From positions 1-41,635 of the forward strand of contig CAIWAX010000197.1 of assembly GCA_903910795.1 (NCBI GenBank): 41,635 nucleotides of DNA, given 5' to 3'. The notes under the pieces were generated by a model that was given only the letters and a program-made list of their open reading frames with translations, did no database searches and was not told the DNA's origin. How positions within the stretch are numbered: position 1 is the stretch's first letter; each line of letters opens with the position of its first letter. The position numbers and the translations under genes are program-made. The DNA is from an uncultured Anaerolineae bacterium. GTDB lineage: Bacteria; Chloroflexota; Anaerolineae; Anaerolineales; Villigracilaceae. Positions 16,710 through 24,966 of the stretch are shown here, piece after piece.

Positions 16710-18899
16710 TTACTTTGCTACCAGAATTACGACAGACCTGGGGCCGACAAACAAGTGATCTTGTTTGCCCAATAGCAACTCGGCACCCGGTTCGCATACG
16801 TCTTCGGGGGTATTGACGCCAGTGTTGGCAAACACATACCAATTCTGCCCCCGCACAGATGGCAGCCCGGGGAGTTCCACATCCAACCCCTCCCAATATG
16901 TGTTGGTAACCACATAAATACTGTTATCTTGGCTTTGGCCGCCTTTGGCATGTTTGCCGTCCAGCATGAAAGCCAGCAAACGGCTGGATTCGGACCAATC
17001 CGGGTTCCAGGCTTTGACCCCATGCCAGGAAATATCCGGCAAACCTGTGCCAAGATAATCCTGACCGCGTAAATGCCACATATTATGAAAAACCGGGTGC
17101 GCTTTCCGAAATGAAATGCAATTCTTAAAAAAGCGGAAAAGTTGTTGGTTCTTTTGTAAAAGACTCCAGTCCAACCAGCTTAATTCAGAATCATGACAAT
17201 ACATATTGTTATTGCCACTCTGGCTGTTACCCATCTCATCGCCCATCAACATCATAGGAACGCCCTGGCTAACGGTCAATAATGCAAAAGCATTTTTTAT
17301 TTGCCGGAAGCGTAAATCCTGAATACCCTGGTCATCGGTTTCGCCTTCGCAGCCACAGTTCCAACTATTGTTATCGTTTGCGCCATCATTGTTATTCTCG
17401 CCATTGGCCTCGTTATGCTTGTTATCATAAGAAACCAAATCCAACATCGTAAAACCATCATGGCAGGTGATGAAATTTACAGAAGCTGTTGGCCCACGGC
17501 TGGCATACAAATCGGGTGAACCTTGAAGCCGCAGCGCCAGGTCAGAAATAATTCCGCTGTCCCCCTTGATCCAACGGCGCAAGGTGTCACGGAATTTACC
17601 GTTCCACTCACCCCAACGGCCAAAGGCAGGGAAGGAACCCACCTGATACAGACCACCCGCATCCCAGGCCTCTGCGATCAATTTGCACTTGGCCAAAACA
17701 GGATCGTTTGCCAGGGCCTCAAGCAGGGGTGGGTTCAACATGGGCGCGCCATTTTGATCGCGGCCCAAAACGGCGGCCAGATCAAACCGGAAACCGTCAA
17801 TATGATATTCGGCCGCCCAATATCTTAAACAATCCAACACCATGCCACGAACGACGGGATTATTACAGTTCAGGGTGTTGCCGGTTCCACTAAAATTGAA
17901 ATAGTAACCTTCCGGTGTCAATAGATAATACGTGATGTTATCTATTCCGCGGAAAGAGATGGTTGGCCCGTACTCGTTGCCTTCGGCTGTATGGTTAAAA
18001 ACGACATCCAGCATGACTTCAATGCCGTTGGCATGTAGTTCTTTTACGAGGGTTTTAAGTTCGTCCACCACCATTGTGCCGTCTTTGGATTTGCCCGTGG
18101 CAGCATACCCGGCCTTGGGAGCAAAGAAACCAACCGTGCTGTAGCCCCAATAATTCACAAGCATTTCGCCTGTTTCAGGATGATTGTGAACACCTTCCAA
18201 CTCATCGAACTCATAAATGGGCATTAACTCAACAGAGTTTACGCCCAGTTCTTTGAGGTAAGGAATTTTATCCTTCAACCCTGCAAATGTGCCGGCGTGC
18301 TTGACCCCTGCAGATGGATGCCGCGTGAAACCACGGACATGCATTTCATAAATCATCAGATTTTCAGCCGGGATTTCCAACGGACGATCTGATTCCCAAT
18401 CAAAATCATCATAAGCAATCCGGGCACGGTGCTGGTAAATATTGTTCCAATCAGGGGCTTGACCCCAAATATCCCGGCCACCAATCGCGCGGGCATACGG
18501 ATCCAGCAATATAGAGCGAGGATCAAAACGCTGGAAGCCGGGTTTGCCGCGTTCAACTTTCGGATAACCCGCGCCCATCCGAAAACCGTATTCGATTTCT
18601 TCAATGTTCAGATCGAACACCACCATTGAAAAAACATTCCCAATTCTAAAATCGCCCCAAAACGGCTCACCAGTGCCCGGCTTGGTAAACATCCCCCGAA
18701 AAGGAATTTCAGCAAAAGGTTTGGGGGCATCTTTTTTGAACAACACAAGCACACAGTAATCGGCATGGCGGGAGAATACGGAGAAATTTATCCCACCAGG
18801 TACCGGGTTGGCTCCAAACGGATAGGGGTGACCTGGCCGCAAACCATACTCATTAAAAATATGTGTGGGATACGTGTCGATCCTGAGCATGTCATCCAT
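16710..18899 (-). CDS. glgX: GlgX/isoamylase-type glycogen debranching enzyme
   Basis: The 729-residue enzyme hydrolyses alpha-1,6 branches of glycogen or its limit dextrin. An N-terminal CBM48-like domain (NPVPGGINFSVFSRHADYCVLVLF) is followed by the GH13 barrel with the four conserved regions: DVVFNHTAEG, GFRFDLAAVLG (nucleophile Asp), LIAEAWDAGG (acid/base Glu) and FITCHDGF. Length and the HDGFTMLDLVSY segment agree with the GlgX/TreX group. AAGGAAGG precedes the ATG. It is encoded between two STAS genes, all leftward, which ties glycogen use to the partner-switch module. The gene symbol rests on family membership; no biochemical detail distinguishes GlgX from TreX here. Confidence 0.92.
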   Translation of the reverse strand: MDDMLRIDTYPTHIFNEYGLRPGHPYPFGANPVPGGINFSVFSRHADYCVLVLFKKDAPKPFAEIPFRGMFTKPGTGEPFWGDFRIGNVFSMVVFDLNIEEIEYGFRMGAGYPKVERGKPGFQRFDPRSILLDPYARAIGGRDIWGQAPDWNNIYQHRARIAYDDFDWESDRPLEIPAENLMIYEMHVRGFTRHPSAGVKHAGTFAGLKDKIPYLKELGVNSVELMPIYEFDELEGVHNHPETGEMLVNYWGYSTVGFFAPKAGYAATGKSKDGTMVVDELKTLVKELHANGIEVMLDVVFNHTAEGNEYGPTISFRGIDNITYYLLTPEGYYFNFSGTGNTLNCNNPVVRGMVLDCLRYWAAEYHIDGFRFDLAAVLGRDQNGAPMLNPPLLEALANDPVLAKCKLIAEAWDAGGLYQVGSFPAFGRWGEWNGKFRDTLRRWIKGDSGIISDLALRLQGSPDLYASRGPTASVNFITCHDGFTMLDLVSYDNKHNEANGENNNDGANDNNSWNCGCEGETDDQGIQDLRFRQIKNAFALLTVSQGVPMMLMGDEMGNSQSGNNNMYCHDSELSWLDWSLLQKNQQLFRFFKNCISFRKAHPVFHNMWHLRGQDYLGTGLPDISWHGVKAWNPDWSESSRLLAFMLDGKHAKGGQSQDNSIYVVTNTYWEGLDVELPGLPSVRGQNWYVFANTGVNTPEDVCEPGAELLLGKQDHLFVGPRSVVILVAK

Positions 18900-18918
18900 T
18901 AACTACCTTCCTTTCTCA

Positions 18919-19275
18919 CTAAGAAACTAGCGACTGGATGCCCGACTCAAGCGAGTCCAGCACAGTGAAATATCCCAGGAAACCAGTCATAGACATGGTA
19001 TCTTGTAATTCATCAGACAACCCTACCAATACAATGCGTCCCTGTTTTGCAGAAGTCTGCCTGTATAGGGAGAGCAGCATACGCAAACCAGCGCTGGACA
19101 TGTAAGCCACCTTCGTCATGTCCAGAAGGAGCTTGCAGCCAGGCGCAGACAGAGGCATGACACGCCGCTGAATTTCAGCTGCATTGGTCGCATCTATTTC
19201 GCCGGTCAGGCTGATTGCGTTGATGGAGGTTGTTCCAGCTCCGGCCTGAAGCGTTTCAATGTTGATTTCTATCAT
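18919..19275 (-). CDS. second STAS-domain protein
   Basis: This 118-residue STAS protein has GEIDATNAAEIQRRV and the phosphoacceptor segment YMSSAGLRMLLSLY. It is a second substrate candidate for the same kinase and phosphatase. The ATG at 19275 is preferred over one two codons upstream because AGGAG sits six bases before it and would overlap the earlier one. It ends 19 bases before the GlgX start, so the two are co-transcribed. Confidence 0.88.
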   Translation of the reverse strand: MIEINIETLQAGAGTTSINAISLTGEIDATNAAEIQRRVMPLSAPGCKLLLDMTKVAYMSSAGLRMLLSLYRQTSAKQGRIVLVGLSDELQDTMSMTGFLGYFTVLDSLESGIQSLVS

Positions 19276-19287
19276 AGCCATCTCCTA

Positions 19288-19334
19288 ATGGAATAATCTC
19301 GGCACGATTTGCTAAGCAAATCGTGCCGAGATGG
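19288..19334 (+). repeat. family A copy with a perfect 37-base palindrome
   Basis: ATGGAATAATCTCGGCACGA leads into a palindrome of 18-base arms around a single base (19296-19332). On the minus strand its end meets the AGGAG of the STAS gene. A further half-core GATTTGCTTTGCAAATC lies at 19352-19368, inside the next gene's 3' end. Confidence 0.9.
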
Positions 19335-19349
19335 ATCGGCCCGGCAAGG

Positions 19350-21191
19350 TTACGATTTGCTTTGCAAATCGGTCGGTACTATCCGAACTTTGACACGAAT
19401 TTGTTCCTTGGATTCCGGCAGTTTCACCGTCAGGCGATCAGCTTCAAAATTGGTGTACGGTTCATCATTGATCCAGACTTCGCCAATTCGAACACTGCCC
19501 TGAGGGAGAATATCAGGTGATACGCGCAAAATATTACGCGGGAAAGCGCCCGGCTGCGGCTTGAAATAGAAATCCATTGGCTGTTTGAAAATTAACAGGT
19601 TGTTGTAAACTGCTGATAAGTAGCACAACTCGGAAGAGTGGTAGAAACTCATCGAATGGCTGCCCTTGAAACGCTCAGTACCCAGTAAATAGGGCAACCC
19701 ATTTGCGAGAACGTTAAAGTAGACACCGCCATCATCATGATCGAGATGGAAAGCATTATAGAAAGCCTGAGATTCACGCGCAATTTTCAAATATTCGGCA
19801 TCGCCCTGGGTGCCATTCAGGATCAAATAAGCCAAAATGCCCTGTTCCTGTTGCCACCAGGCCTTGCGATCATGGAAGGCAAAGCGGTTCCATTCCTGTT
19901 TGCCGTATTTGACACGTTCCATCACATCGTACCAGCCAGAGCGCTGGCGATCCATGCCCACTTTTGGCATTTCCTCCGCAATCCGGCGCGCCAAAGCAAC
20001 GTATTTTTCCTTATCCTTAAGACTGTTCATACGCATCAAATTCCAGGCAATCTTCAGGTTGTGCCCAACCACGCCGCGGTTTTGCTGCCACATGTGCTTC
20101 TGGTCAAATGACCAGTCTTCAAAGAATTTCTCCTGCACAAACAAACTGTGTTGATAATCCTGGAAATGTCCTTCAATGGTATCGAAGGTGTATTCCAGGA
20201 AATCGGCATAGCGTTTCTCGCCGGTTGCCAGGAAAAGATTAATCAGGTAAGCAGGCGCATGATCACCAACCGAGTTCCAGTTCTTCTTGCCCTTATTGGC
20301 CCCAAGCGCATCGCTGCGCGCATCCAGCGAAATTGGGTCCAGATGCGAAAAGTAGCCGCCGTTTGATTTGTCCAGATAAAAACGTTCGAACAGGTCAACG
20401 GTCATCTCTGCATCCTTCAGAATGCGAGGATCGCCAGTGATGCGATAGGTTTGAATCGGGCCAGCCAGCGCATAAATTTGTTCGTACGCCGGAATAGCAT
20501 CATAGTCATCACCAAACTCGGATGCGAAAATCTTATCTTCACGGTTCCCATGCACATCAATACCGTGATACCAGTAAACAACCTTTTCATCGGGATCGTA
20601 GAAACGGAAATGATCGCGCAGATATTGGGTGCCTTTTTCGGCAACTTCCAGGAAACGATCTTCGCCTGTCATCAGGTAAGCCGAAGCCATACCATAGACC
20701 ATGCGGGAAATGGTATCGGTCTCCTGGCGGTAGTTGTCAGCTTCCTTTTTACCGGCCAGGTTAATGATGGTGCGATAATTGCGGTAATCGATTGGCTGGC
20801 CTTCTCCAAACTGAGCCCGGATGTAAAAATCTCCCAGTGAAATGATCTGTTTGATCCACCAATCGGGTCGTTCGAATCCGAAGGAATTCTCTTTTGCGCC
20901 CATATAAATGACATATTGAGCTTCAAAAGTTAGATCACCGCCCTCCGGATAAATAATTCCGTAAACATACAGATAGCGGCCGGGCACAAGCATGCTGCGA
21001 ATCTGGTCAGGGTTCGTCCACTGCCTGGGTTCTTCAAGGTTGTTTGCGATCCAACCATACGTATTTGTTTTAAGCCTGACCGTAAATTCACGATCGTCCG
21101 GCGCTTTCATGGTGAATGAATCTGACTTCTTGTCATAAGTTTGCACATAACCGGCAAGTGTGTCTGAAAAAGTGAAATTCATATTGTTCAT
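19350..21191 (-). CDS. AGE-fold (N-acylglucosamine 2-epimerase-like) protein
   Basis: The 613-residue protein has an N-terminal beta domain of about 100 residues (GYVQTYDKKSDSFTMKAPDD), then an alpha/alpha-barrel of the N-acylglucosamine 2-epimerase/cellobiose epimerase type (YGMASAYLMTGEDRFLEVAEKG, WWQQEQGILAYLI), and a C-terminal beta domain. The family acts on sugars, but the two added domains make the substrate uncertain. The ATG has GGAG eight bases upstream. The last residues (TDLQSKS) and the stop are encoded in a family A-like palindrome, so the end of the protein may be repeat-derived. It is co-oriented with the STAS-GlgX genes, as in the cyanobacterial icfG cluster. Confidence 0.78.
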   Translation of the reverse strand: MNNMNFTFSDTLAGYVQTYDKKSDSFTMKAPDDREFTVRLKTNTYGWIANNLEEPRQWTNPDQIRSMLVPGRYLYVYGIIYPEGGDLTFEAQYVIYMGAKENSFGFERPDWWIKQIISLGDFYIRAQFGEGQPIDYRNYRTIINLAGKKEADNYRQETDTISRMVYGMASAYLMTGEDRFLEVAEKGTQYLRDHFRFYDPDEKVVYWYHGIDVHGNREDKIFASEFGDDYDAIPAYEQIYALAGPIQTYRITGDPRILKDAEMTVDLFERFYLDKSNGGYFSHLDPISLDARSDALGANKGKKNWNSVGDHAPAYLINLFLATGEKRYADFLEYTFDTIEGHFQDYQHSLFVQEKFFEDWSFDQKHMWQQNRGVVGHNLKIAWNLMRMNSLKDKEKYVALARRIAEEMPKVGMDRQRSGWYDVMERVKYGKQEWNRFAFHDRKAWWQQEQGILAYLILNGTQGDAEYLKIARESQAFYNAFHLDHDDGGVYFNVLANGLPYLLGTERFKGSHSMSFYHSSELCYLSAVYNNLLIFKQPMDFYFKPQPGAFPRNILRVSPDILPQGSVRIGEVWINDEPYTNFEADRLTVKLPESKEQIRVKVRIVPTDLQSKS

Positions 21192-21212
21192 TGCGTTATC
21201 TCCTAAATAAAA

Positions 21213-21896
21213 CTAACTGCGGGGTAGGCCCGGTTTTTGGGAAGGGTTTAGCTGTTCGTGATGCAGGAAATCTTGCACGTTGGGTACCAGGTAGTAAATA
21301 ATTGCAACGGCAAACAATATTTTTGCCGCCAGCAGACTAAAAAAGGAAACACCGATGGCCACCAGGTAAATGGCTGGCCCGGTTAGAATGCGGAAATGAA
21401 AAGAGCGCATCAGGGCCGGTTGAACAGTGTCGCACATCAAATGACGGTTATAGGTGGCATACCACCAGATTAGATCCAGCAAGACACCGCCCACTATCAA
21501 ATTAATGGCGTACAGAACCGCTGAAATCTGTTGATCACTATACCGGACAAGCAGTGCAGCCGGAAAAGGAATAAGCGCCACACTTAACAAGAAAAGGATG
21601 TTTAACCAGAGCATTAACCGATCATGCCGCAGGACATGCAGGAAAACATTATTGTGCCCAACCCAGTAAATCCCAAGGACCATAAATCCCAGGAATACAC
21701 TCAGTAAATCCGGGATCATCCGAAGCAGCGCAGAGGGCAATTCGGCGGCCACCTGGCCCGGGGCCACATCCGGGATCTTGATGGAAAAAACCATCAGGGT
21801 TATCACAATCGAGAAAACACCATCACTCATCGCATTCAAGCGTTGGTTATCAGCGGCACCCTTGGCTCGAAACATATTAAAGCCGGTGACCTGCAT
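21213..21896 (-). CDS. TMEM175/DUF1211-family membrane protein (putative K+ channel)
   Basis: The protein (227 residues from the chosen start) has about six hydrophobic helices and the signature RLNAMSDGVFSIVITLMVF, a variant of the RxxxFSDGVxAIxxTL motif of bacterial TMEM175 channels, which conduct potassium. A longer in-frame reading to 22091 would run through a family A repeat (encoding IDSLSKSDRDHP) and into the VOC gene; the shorter ATG at 21896 gives a normal N-terminus but only a weak ribosome binding site, so the start is not settled (22004 is an alternative). Confidence 0.75.
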   Translation of the reverse strand: MQVTGFNMFRAKGAADNQRLNAMSDGVFSIVITLMVFSIKIPDVAPGQVAAELPSALLRMIPDLLSVFLGFMVLGIYWVGHNNVFLHVLRHDRLMLWLNILFLLSVALIPFPAALLVRYSDQQISAVLYAINLIVGGVLLDLIWWYATYNRHLMCDTVQPALMRSFHFRILTGPAIYLVAIGVSFFSLLAAKILFAVAIIYYLVPNVQDFLHHEQLNPSQKPGLPRS

Positions 21897-21940
21897 AAAG
21901 GACCTGGCTCCCTTTTTTGGAGCAGTCTCCTGTGTTCTGG

Positions 21941-21986
21941 TGGGATGATCCCGGTCCGATTTGCTAAGCGAATCGATTGGCGTGGG
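21941..21986 (+). repeat. family A copy at the 5' end of the channel gene
   Basis: TGGGATGATCCCGGTCCGAT, core TTTGCTAAGCGAATCG, then ATTGGCGTGGG. It is open in frame with the downstream channel gene, so it may be translated if an upstream start is used. Confidence 0.8.
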
Positions 21987-22056
21987 TTGCGTGTTCGACT
22001 GCATAAAATAATTCCGATCCTTGTTAGGACATGGTACCCTATTAGCTTGGCATAAA

Positions 22057-22515
22057 TCAGGAGAGAGCCGGAGGCAATGCCTGGTCAACATAACCCTGGT
22101 TTAATTCAATAATGTTGCCTTCCGGGTCGGCAACCCAGGCGCCTTTCCAGCCAGGTATAAAATCGCCAAAGTCCGCTGGGCCAAGCATGATTTTTACGGC
22201 ACTGCCGAGTTCAGCCAGTTTGGCATCCACATTGTCAACCTCAAAGGCCAGGTGGCGCACACCAGACCACGGGTAGCCGTCGTCTTTGGGCGGCTCCAAA
22301 GGGGAATCGGCTTTGGCCTTGAATAATTCCATGTAAAAATGGCCTGATTTGATAAATAAAATCTGGTCATCACCGAGCGGAATAACTCGCGCCCGTTTAA
22401 AACCAAAATACTTTGAATAAAATCGCTCGATTACAGCCGGATCTTTACAGGTCAGACCGATATGCGAAAAGATTGTCGGCACTGGTCTATTGCGAGGTTC
22501 AAAAAACGGGATCAT
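22057..22515 (-). CDS. VOC/glyoxalase-superfamily protein
   Basis: The 152-residue protein shows the paired beta-alpha-beta-beta-beta modules of the VOC fold: FSHIGLTCKDPAVIERFYSKYFGF, YMELF, VRHLAFEVDNVDAKLAEL and DPEGNIIELNQ. The two His and two Glu at these places could bind a metal ion, as in glyoxalase I, dioxygenases and epimerases. The reaction cannot be told from sequence. AAGGACG precedes the ATG. Three tandem family A units lie directly upstream. Confidence 0.83.
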   Translation of the reverse strand: MIPFFEPRNRPVPTIFSHIGLTCKDPAVIERFYSKYFGFKRARVIPLGDDQILFIKSGHFYMELFKAKADSPLEPPKDDGYPWSGVRHLAFEVDNVDAKLAELGSAVKIMLGPADFGDFIPGWKGAWVADPEGNIIELNQGYVDQALPPALS

Positions 22516-22536
22516 TTTCTTATTCGTCCTTCACTT

Positions 22537-22617
22537 ATGGAATAATCCCAGTACTTGCTTGGGATGGAATAATCCCAGTACTTGCTTGGGATGGAATAAT
22601 CCCAGTACTTGCTTGGG
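22537..22617 (+). repeat. three perfect 27-bp tandem units of family A
   Basis: Units at 22537-22563, 22564-22590 and 22591-22617 are identical. Each starts ATGGAATAATCCCAGTACTT and ends GCTTGGG; ATCCCA and TGGGAT within them can pair. They are followed by the 21-bp segment also found at 7563-7583 and by a short family B piece (ATGGAAAATACCC at 22632). The block fills the gap between the VOC and DJ-1 genes. Confidence 0.95.
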
Positions 22618-22643
22618 ACATGGTGCTGTGCATGGAAAATACC

Positions 22644-23288
22644 CTAGTGATTACTGGCAAGCGGTTTATTAATCTCAATTGGATGTAAGGCGGGTTCAGG
22701 CTTGACCACACCCGAAAGGATATCAATAACCATACGGGCAAACTGGTGACAGTGCCCGCCCGTCCGGCCGGTCACCAGATCCCCATCCACCACTACATCC
22801 TGATCAACATAAATAATACCCATGTTCCTGGCGTCTCCAAGCAGGTTGTTGTGAACAACCGCCCGGCGCCCAAGCACCATTTCTGGCGCAGGCGCGGCCA
22901 GCCACATACCATGGCAAATAATGCCCTTCAGGATAGACTTTTCTGCGAAGGCTCTTTTTAGGAAAACTGTGGCTGGCGGCAGCTTGTGAATATCTTCGGT
23001 AAACCGCAAACGATCTGACACCATACCAGCGGGGACAATCAGCGCAGAAAAACTGCGCAGAGTGGCATCATCCATACCCTCAAAGCTTTCGACATGACCA
23101 TCAAAAGGAATTTTATATTCATGCCCTTTGAAACCCGCAGCCATGACTTCAGAGGTTTGGCCCCACATACGCGATAAAAAGTGCAGGTCGACACCTTCCT
23201 CAGCAAAGCGGTGTTTGTAATACCAAATCTCAGGCTCGTAATAATCACCCTCGATCAGGATGCCGATTTTCTTCCCTTGTAATGTCAT
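22644..23288 (-). CDS. DJ-1/PfpI-family protein
   Basis: The 214-residue protein has the family layout: KIGILIEGDYYEPEIWYY at the N-terminus with the conserved Glu, SALIVPAGMVSDRLR, and the nucleophile elbow IICHGMWLAAPA with its Cys. Members include proteases, glyoxalases, chaperones and amidases; CHG with a following His-rich end (GGHCHQFARMV) does not fix which. There is no signal peptide. Its last codons lie close to a short family B piece. In the Synechocystis icfG region a DJ-1/PfpI gene is also near the AGE and STAS genes (from memory). Confidence 0.83.
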   Translation of the reverse strand: MTLQGKKIGILIEGDYYEPEIWYYKHRFAEEGVDLHFLSRMWGQTSEVMAAGFKGHEYKIPFDGHVESFEGMDDATLRSFSALIVPAGMVSDRLRFTEDIHKLPPATVFLKRAFAEKSILKGIICHGMWLAAPAPEMVLGRRAVVHNNLLGDARNMGIIYVDQDVVVDGDLVTGRTGGHCHQFARMVIDILSGVVKPEPALHPIEINKPLASNH

Positions 23289-23353
23289 CTTTCAACTCCA
23301 TAAAAGCAGTGCTGCAAACATTTAGTAAAAATATATGTAAAATCTATTTCCCA

Positions 23354-23394
23354 GGGCACCCTCCGGATGGAAAAACACAATCCGGAGGGTGTCC
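23354..23394 (-). terminator. strong hairpin between GMC and DJ-1 genes
   Basis: CACCCTCCGGAT (23357-23368) pairs perfectly with 23380-23391, and three more pairs (one G-T) extend it. The T-rich stretch on the minus strand follows after about 15 bases rather than at once, so it may be a partial terminator or an mRNA-stabilising hairpin. Confidence 0.5.
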
Positions 23395-23422
23395 GCTTCA
23401 TTTTCACAGGTTTTGGAAGGGA

Positions 23423-24964
23423 TTAACTCAGTAATCCGTGATCTTTCTTAATCATATCGCTGGCTTTTTCAGCGATCATGATGATCGGTGCGTGAATATT
23501 ACCGACATTGATAGTAGGCATGATGCTTGCGTCTACTACACGCAGCCCTTCAATACCGTAAACCTTCAATTGAGGATCCACCACCGCCATAGCGTCCGTG
23601 CCCATTTTGCATGAGCCAACCTGGTGATGATACGAATCGCAGCGGTTATGGACAAATTTGCGCAGATCATCATCATTCTTGCCGTAATCAGGGCCAGGTA
23701 ATAATTCCTTGCCAGTCAGCACCTTGGAGAAGGCCCGGGTGGCAAAAATCTCACGGCACATTCTGGTCATCTGAACCATGCGCCTCACATCGGCCTCAAC
23801 AGCCAGGTAATTGGGATTGAGCAGAGGTTTCTGGAGCGGATCGCTGCTACCCAGGCGCACCCAACCACGCGATTCAGGACGCTGCAAACCAGGGATCAAG
23901 GAAACCGAATTGGGGTTATCTGCGCCTACAATGACATCAAATGGCAGGTGCACAAAGTTGAACTGGAGATCCGGGACAGGCATGGAAGGATCAGACTTAC
24001 AGAACAAACTGACCTCGGATGTATTCAGGTGCCCGGGAGCTACCGGTTCCCGAGTTTCCATAATGGCGCCCGTCAAGACATGGTTATGGTAGTTCTCGCC
24101 AACACCCGGCAAGTCTGCAAACACAGGTTTGTTGAATTCCTGAAGTTGAGCCGCAGGACCAATGCCAGAATTGAGCAGCAAGTGCGGAGATTCAAGCGCA
24201 CCCAGGCAGACAATCACCTCATTGTTTGCGTAAACGGTCTTTTTCTGACCATTCTGAACATATTCCACGCCCACACAACGCTTATCTTTAAAAAGCAGGC
24301 GGGTTGCCTGGCAGCGAGTGAACAGAGTCAGGTTAGCCCTGGTCATGGCTGGGATGAGATAGGCAACAGCATCACTGTTGCGCTTACCATCCTTGCCGAT
24401 ATTGACGTGGTGCCAGCCGTAACCCTCCATTTGGGGACCGTTAAAATCATCAGTCGGCTTGAAGCCCAATTCCGCACAGGCCTCCAGGAAGAGAGGCGAG
24501 AGAGGGTGGTGCTCATGGTTCTTAGGATTAATCACATGCAGCGGGCCACCTTGACCAACCAGATCGCTGGTGTGGTCTTCCTGATCTTCAAGTTTCTTGA
24601 AGTACGGCAGGACGTCCTTATAAGCCCAACCGGGATTGCCCATGTAGGCCCAATTGTCATAATCCGAAGGGTGTCCACGGATATGCATCATAAGGTAAAG
24701 CTGGCTGGTACCGCCGATGATCTTGCCGCGCGGTTCGTAAATCACGCGATTATTCAAACCGGGCTGGGGAATAGTTGTGTAGCCCCAGTCAATATCCGAC
24801 CCCAGGAGGGTATACCAGAGCGAAGGGTTCTGAACATTGGGGCCAATTTGGGTACCGCCCGCTTCCAGTACCAGAACTCTGGCTTTTGGATTTTCGCTCA
24901 AGCGACTGGCAAGCACAGATCCGGCTGACCCTGCGCCAACAATAACAAAATCGTAATCACTCAT
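23423..24964 (-). CDS. GMC-family FAD-dependent oxidoreductase
   Basis: The 513-residue enzyme begins with the FAD motif YDFVIVGAGSAGSVLASRL and has the GMC signatures EPRGKIIGGTSQLYLM and ECLGALESPHLLLNSGIGP-like (CLGALESPHLLLNSGIG). The catalytic region reads YHHQVGSCKMG with the active-site His. In the final segment GNIHAPIIMIAEKASD, an His stands where many family members have Asn. Such enzymes oxidise primary or secondary alcohols to carbonyls; choline dehydrogenase and aryl-alcohol oxidase are relatives. Its start codon has GGAGG encoded in the last codons of the NTF2-like gene two bases upstream, so the two are coupled in translation. Confidence 0.9.
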   Translation of the reverse strand: MSDYDFVIVGAGSAGSVLASRLSENPKARVLVLEAGGTQIGPNVQNPSLWYTLLGSDIDWGYTTIPQPGLNNRVIYEPRGKIIGGTSQLYLMMHIRGHPSDYDNWAYMGNPGWAYKDVLPYFKKLEDQEDHTSDLVGQGGPLHVINPKNHEHHPLSPLFLEACAELGFKPTDDFNGPQMEGYGWHHVNIGKDGKRNSDAVAYLIPAMTRANLTLFTRCQATRLLFKDKRCVGVEYVQNGQKKTVYANNEVIVCLGALESPHLLLNSGIGPAAQLQEFNKPVFADLPGVGENYHNHVLTGAIMETREPVAPGHLNTSEVSLFCKSDPSMPVPDLQFNFVHLPFDVIVGADNPNSVSLIPGLQRPESRGWVRLGSSDPLQKPLLNPNYLAVEADVRRMVQMTRMCREIFATRAFSKVLTGKELLPGPDYGKNDDDLRKFVHNRCDSYHHQVGSCKMGTDAMAVVDPQLKVYGIEGLRVVDASIMPTINVGNIHAPIIMIAEKASDMIKKDHGLLS

Positions 24965-24966
24965 TG

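Noticed and set aside
21897-22091. N-terminal extension of the TMEM175-like protein
   Set aside because: It runs through a family A repeat and overlaps the VOC gene. The normal family start motif begins soon after residue 10 of the shorter form. Translation of the extension cannot be excluded.
22537-22617. Tandem 27-bp units as a CRISPR array
   Set aside because: The units are directly adjacent without variable spacers, and no cas genes occur in the window.
22413-22741. Open frames with GIIPVLAWD-type peptide repeats on both strands over the 27-bp array
   Set aside because: The unit length is a multiple of three and has no in-unit stop in some frames, so open frames arise automatically. No ribosome binding site is present.
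23948-24928. Long plus-strand open frame opposite the GMC oxidoreductase gene
   Set aside because: The minus-strand frame has all GMC motifs and a good start. The plus frame is an antisense shadow without a domain or ribosome binding site.
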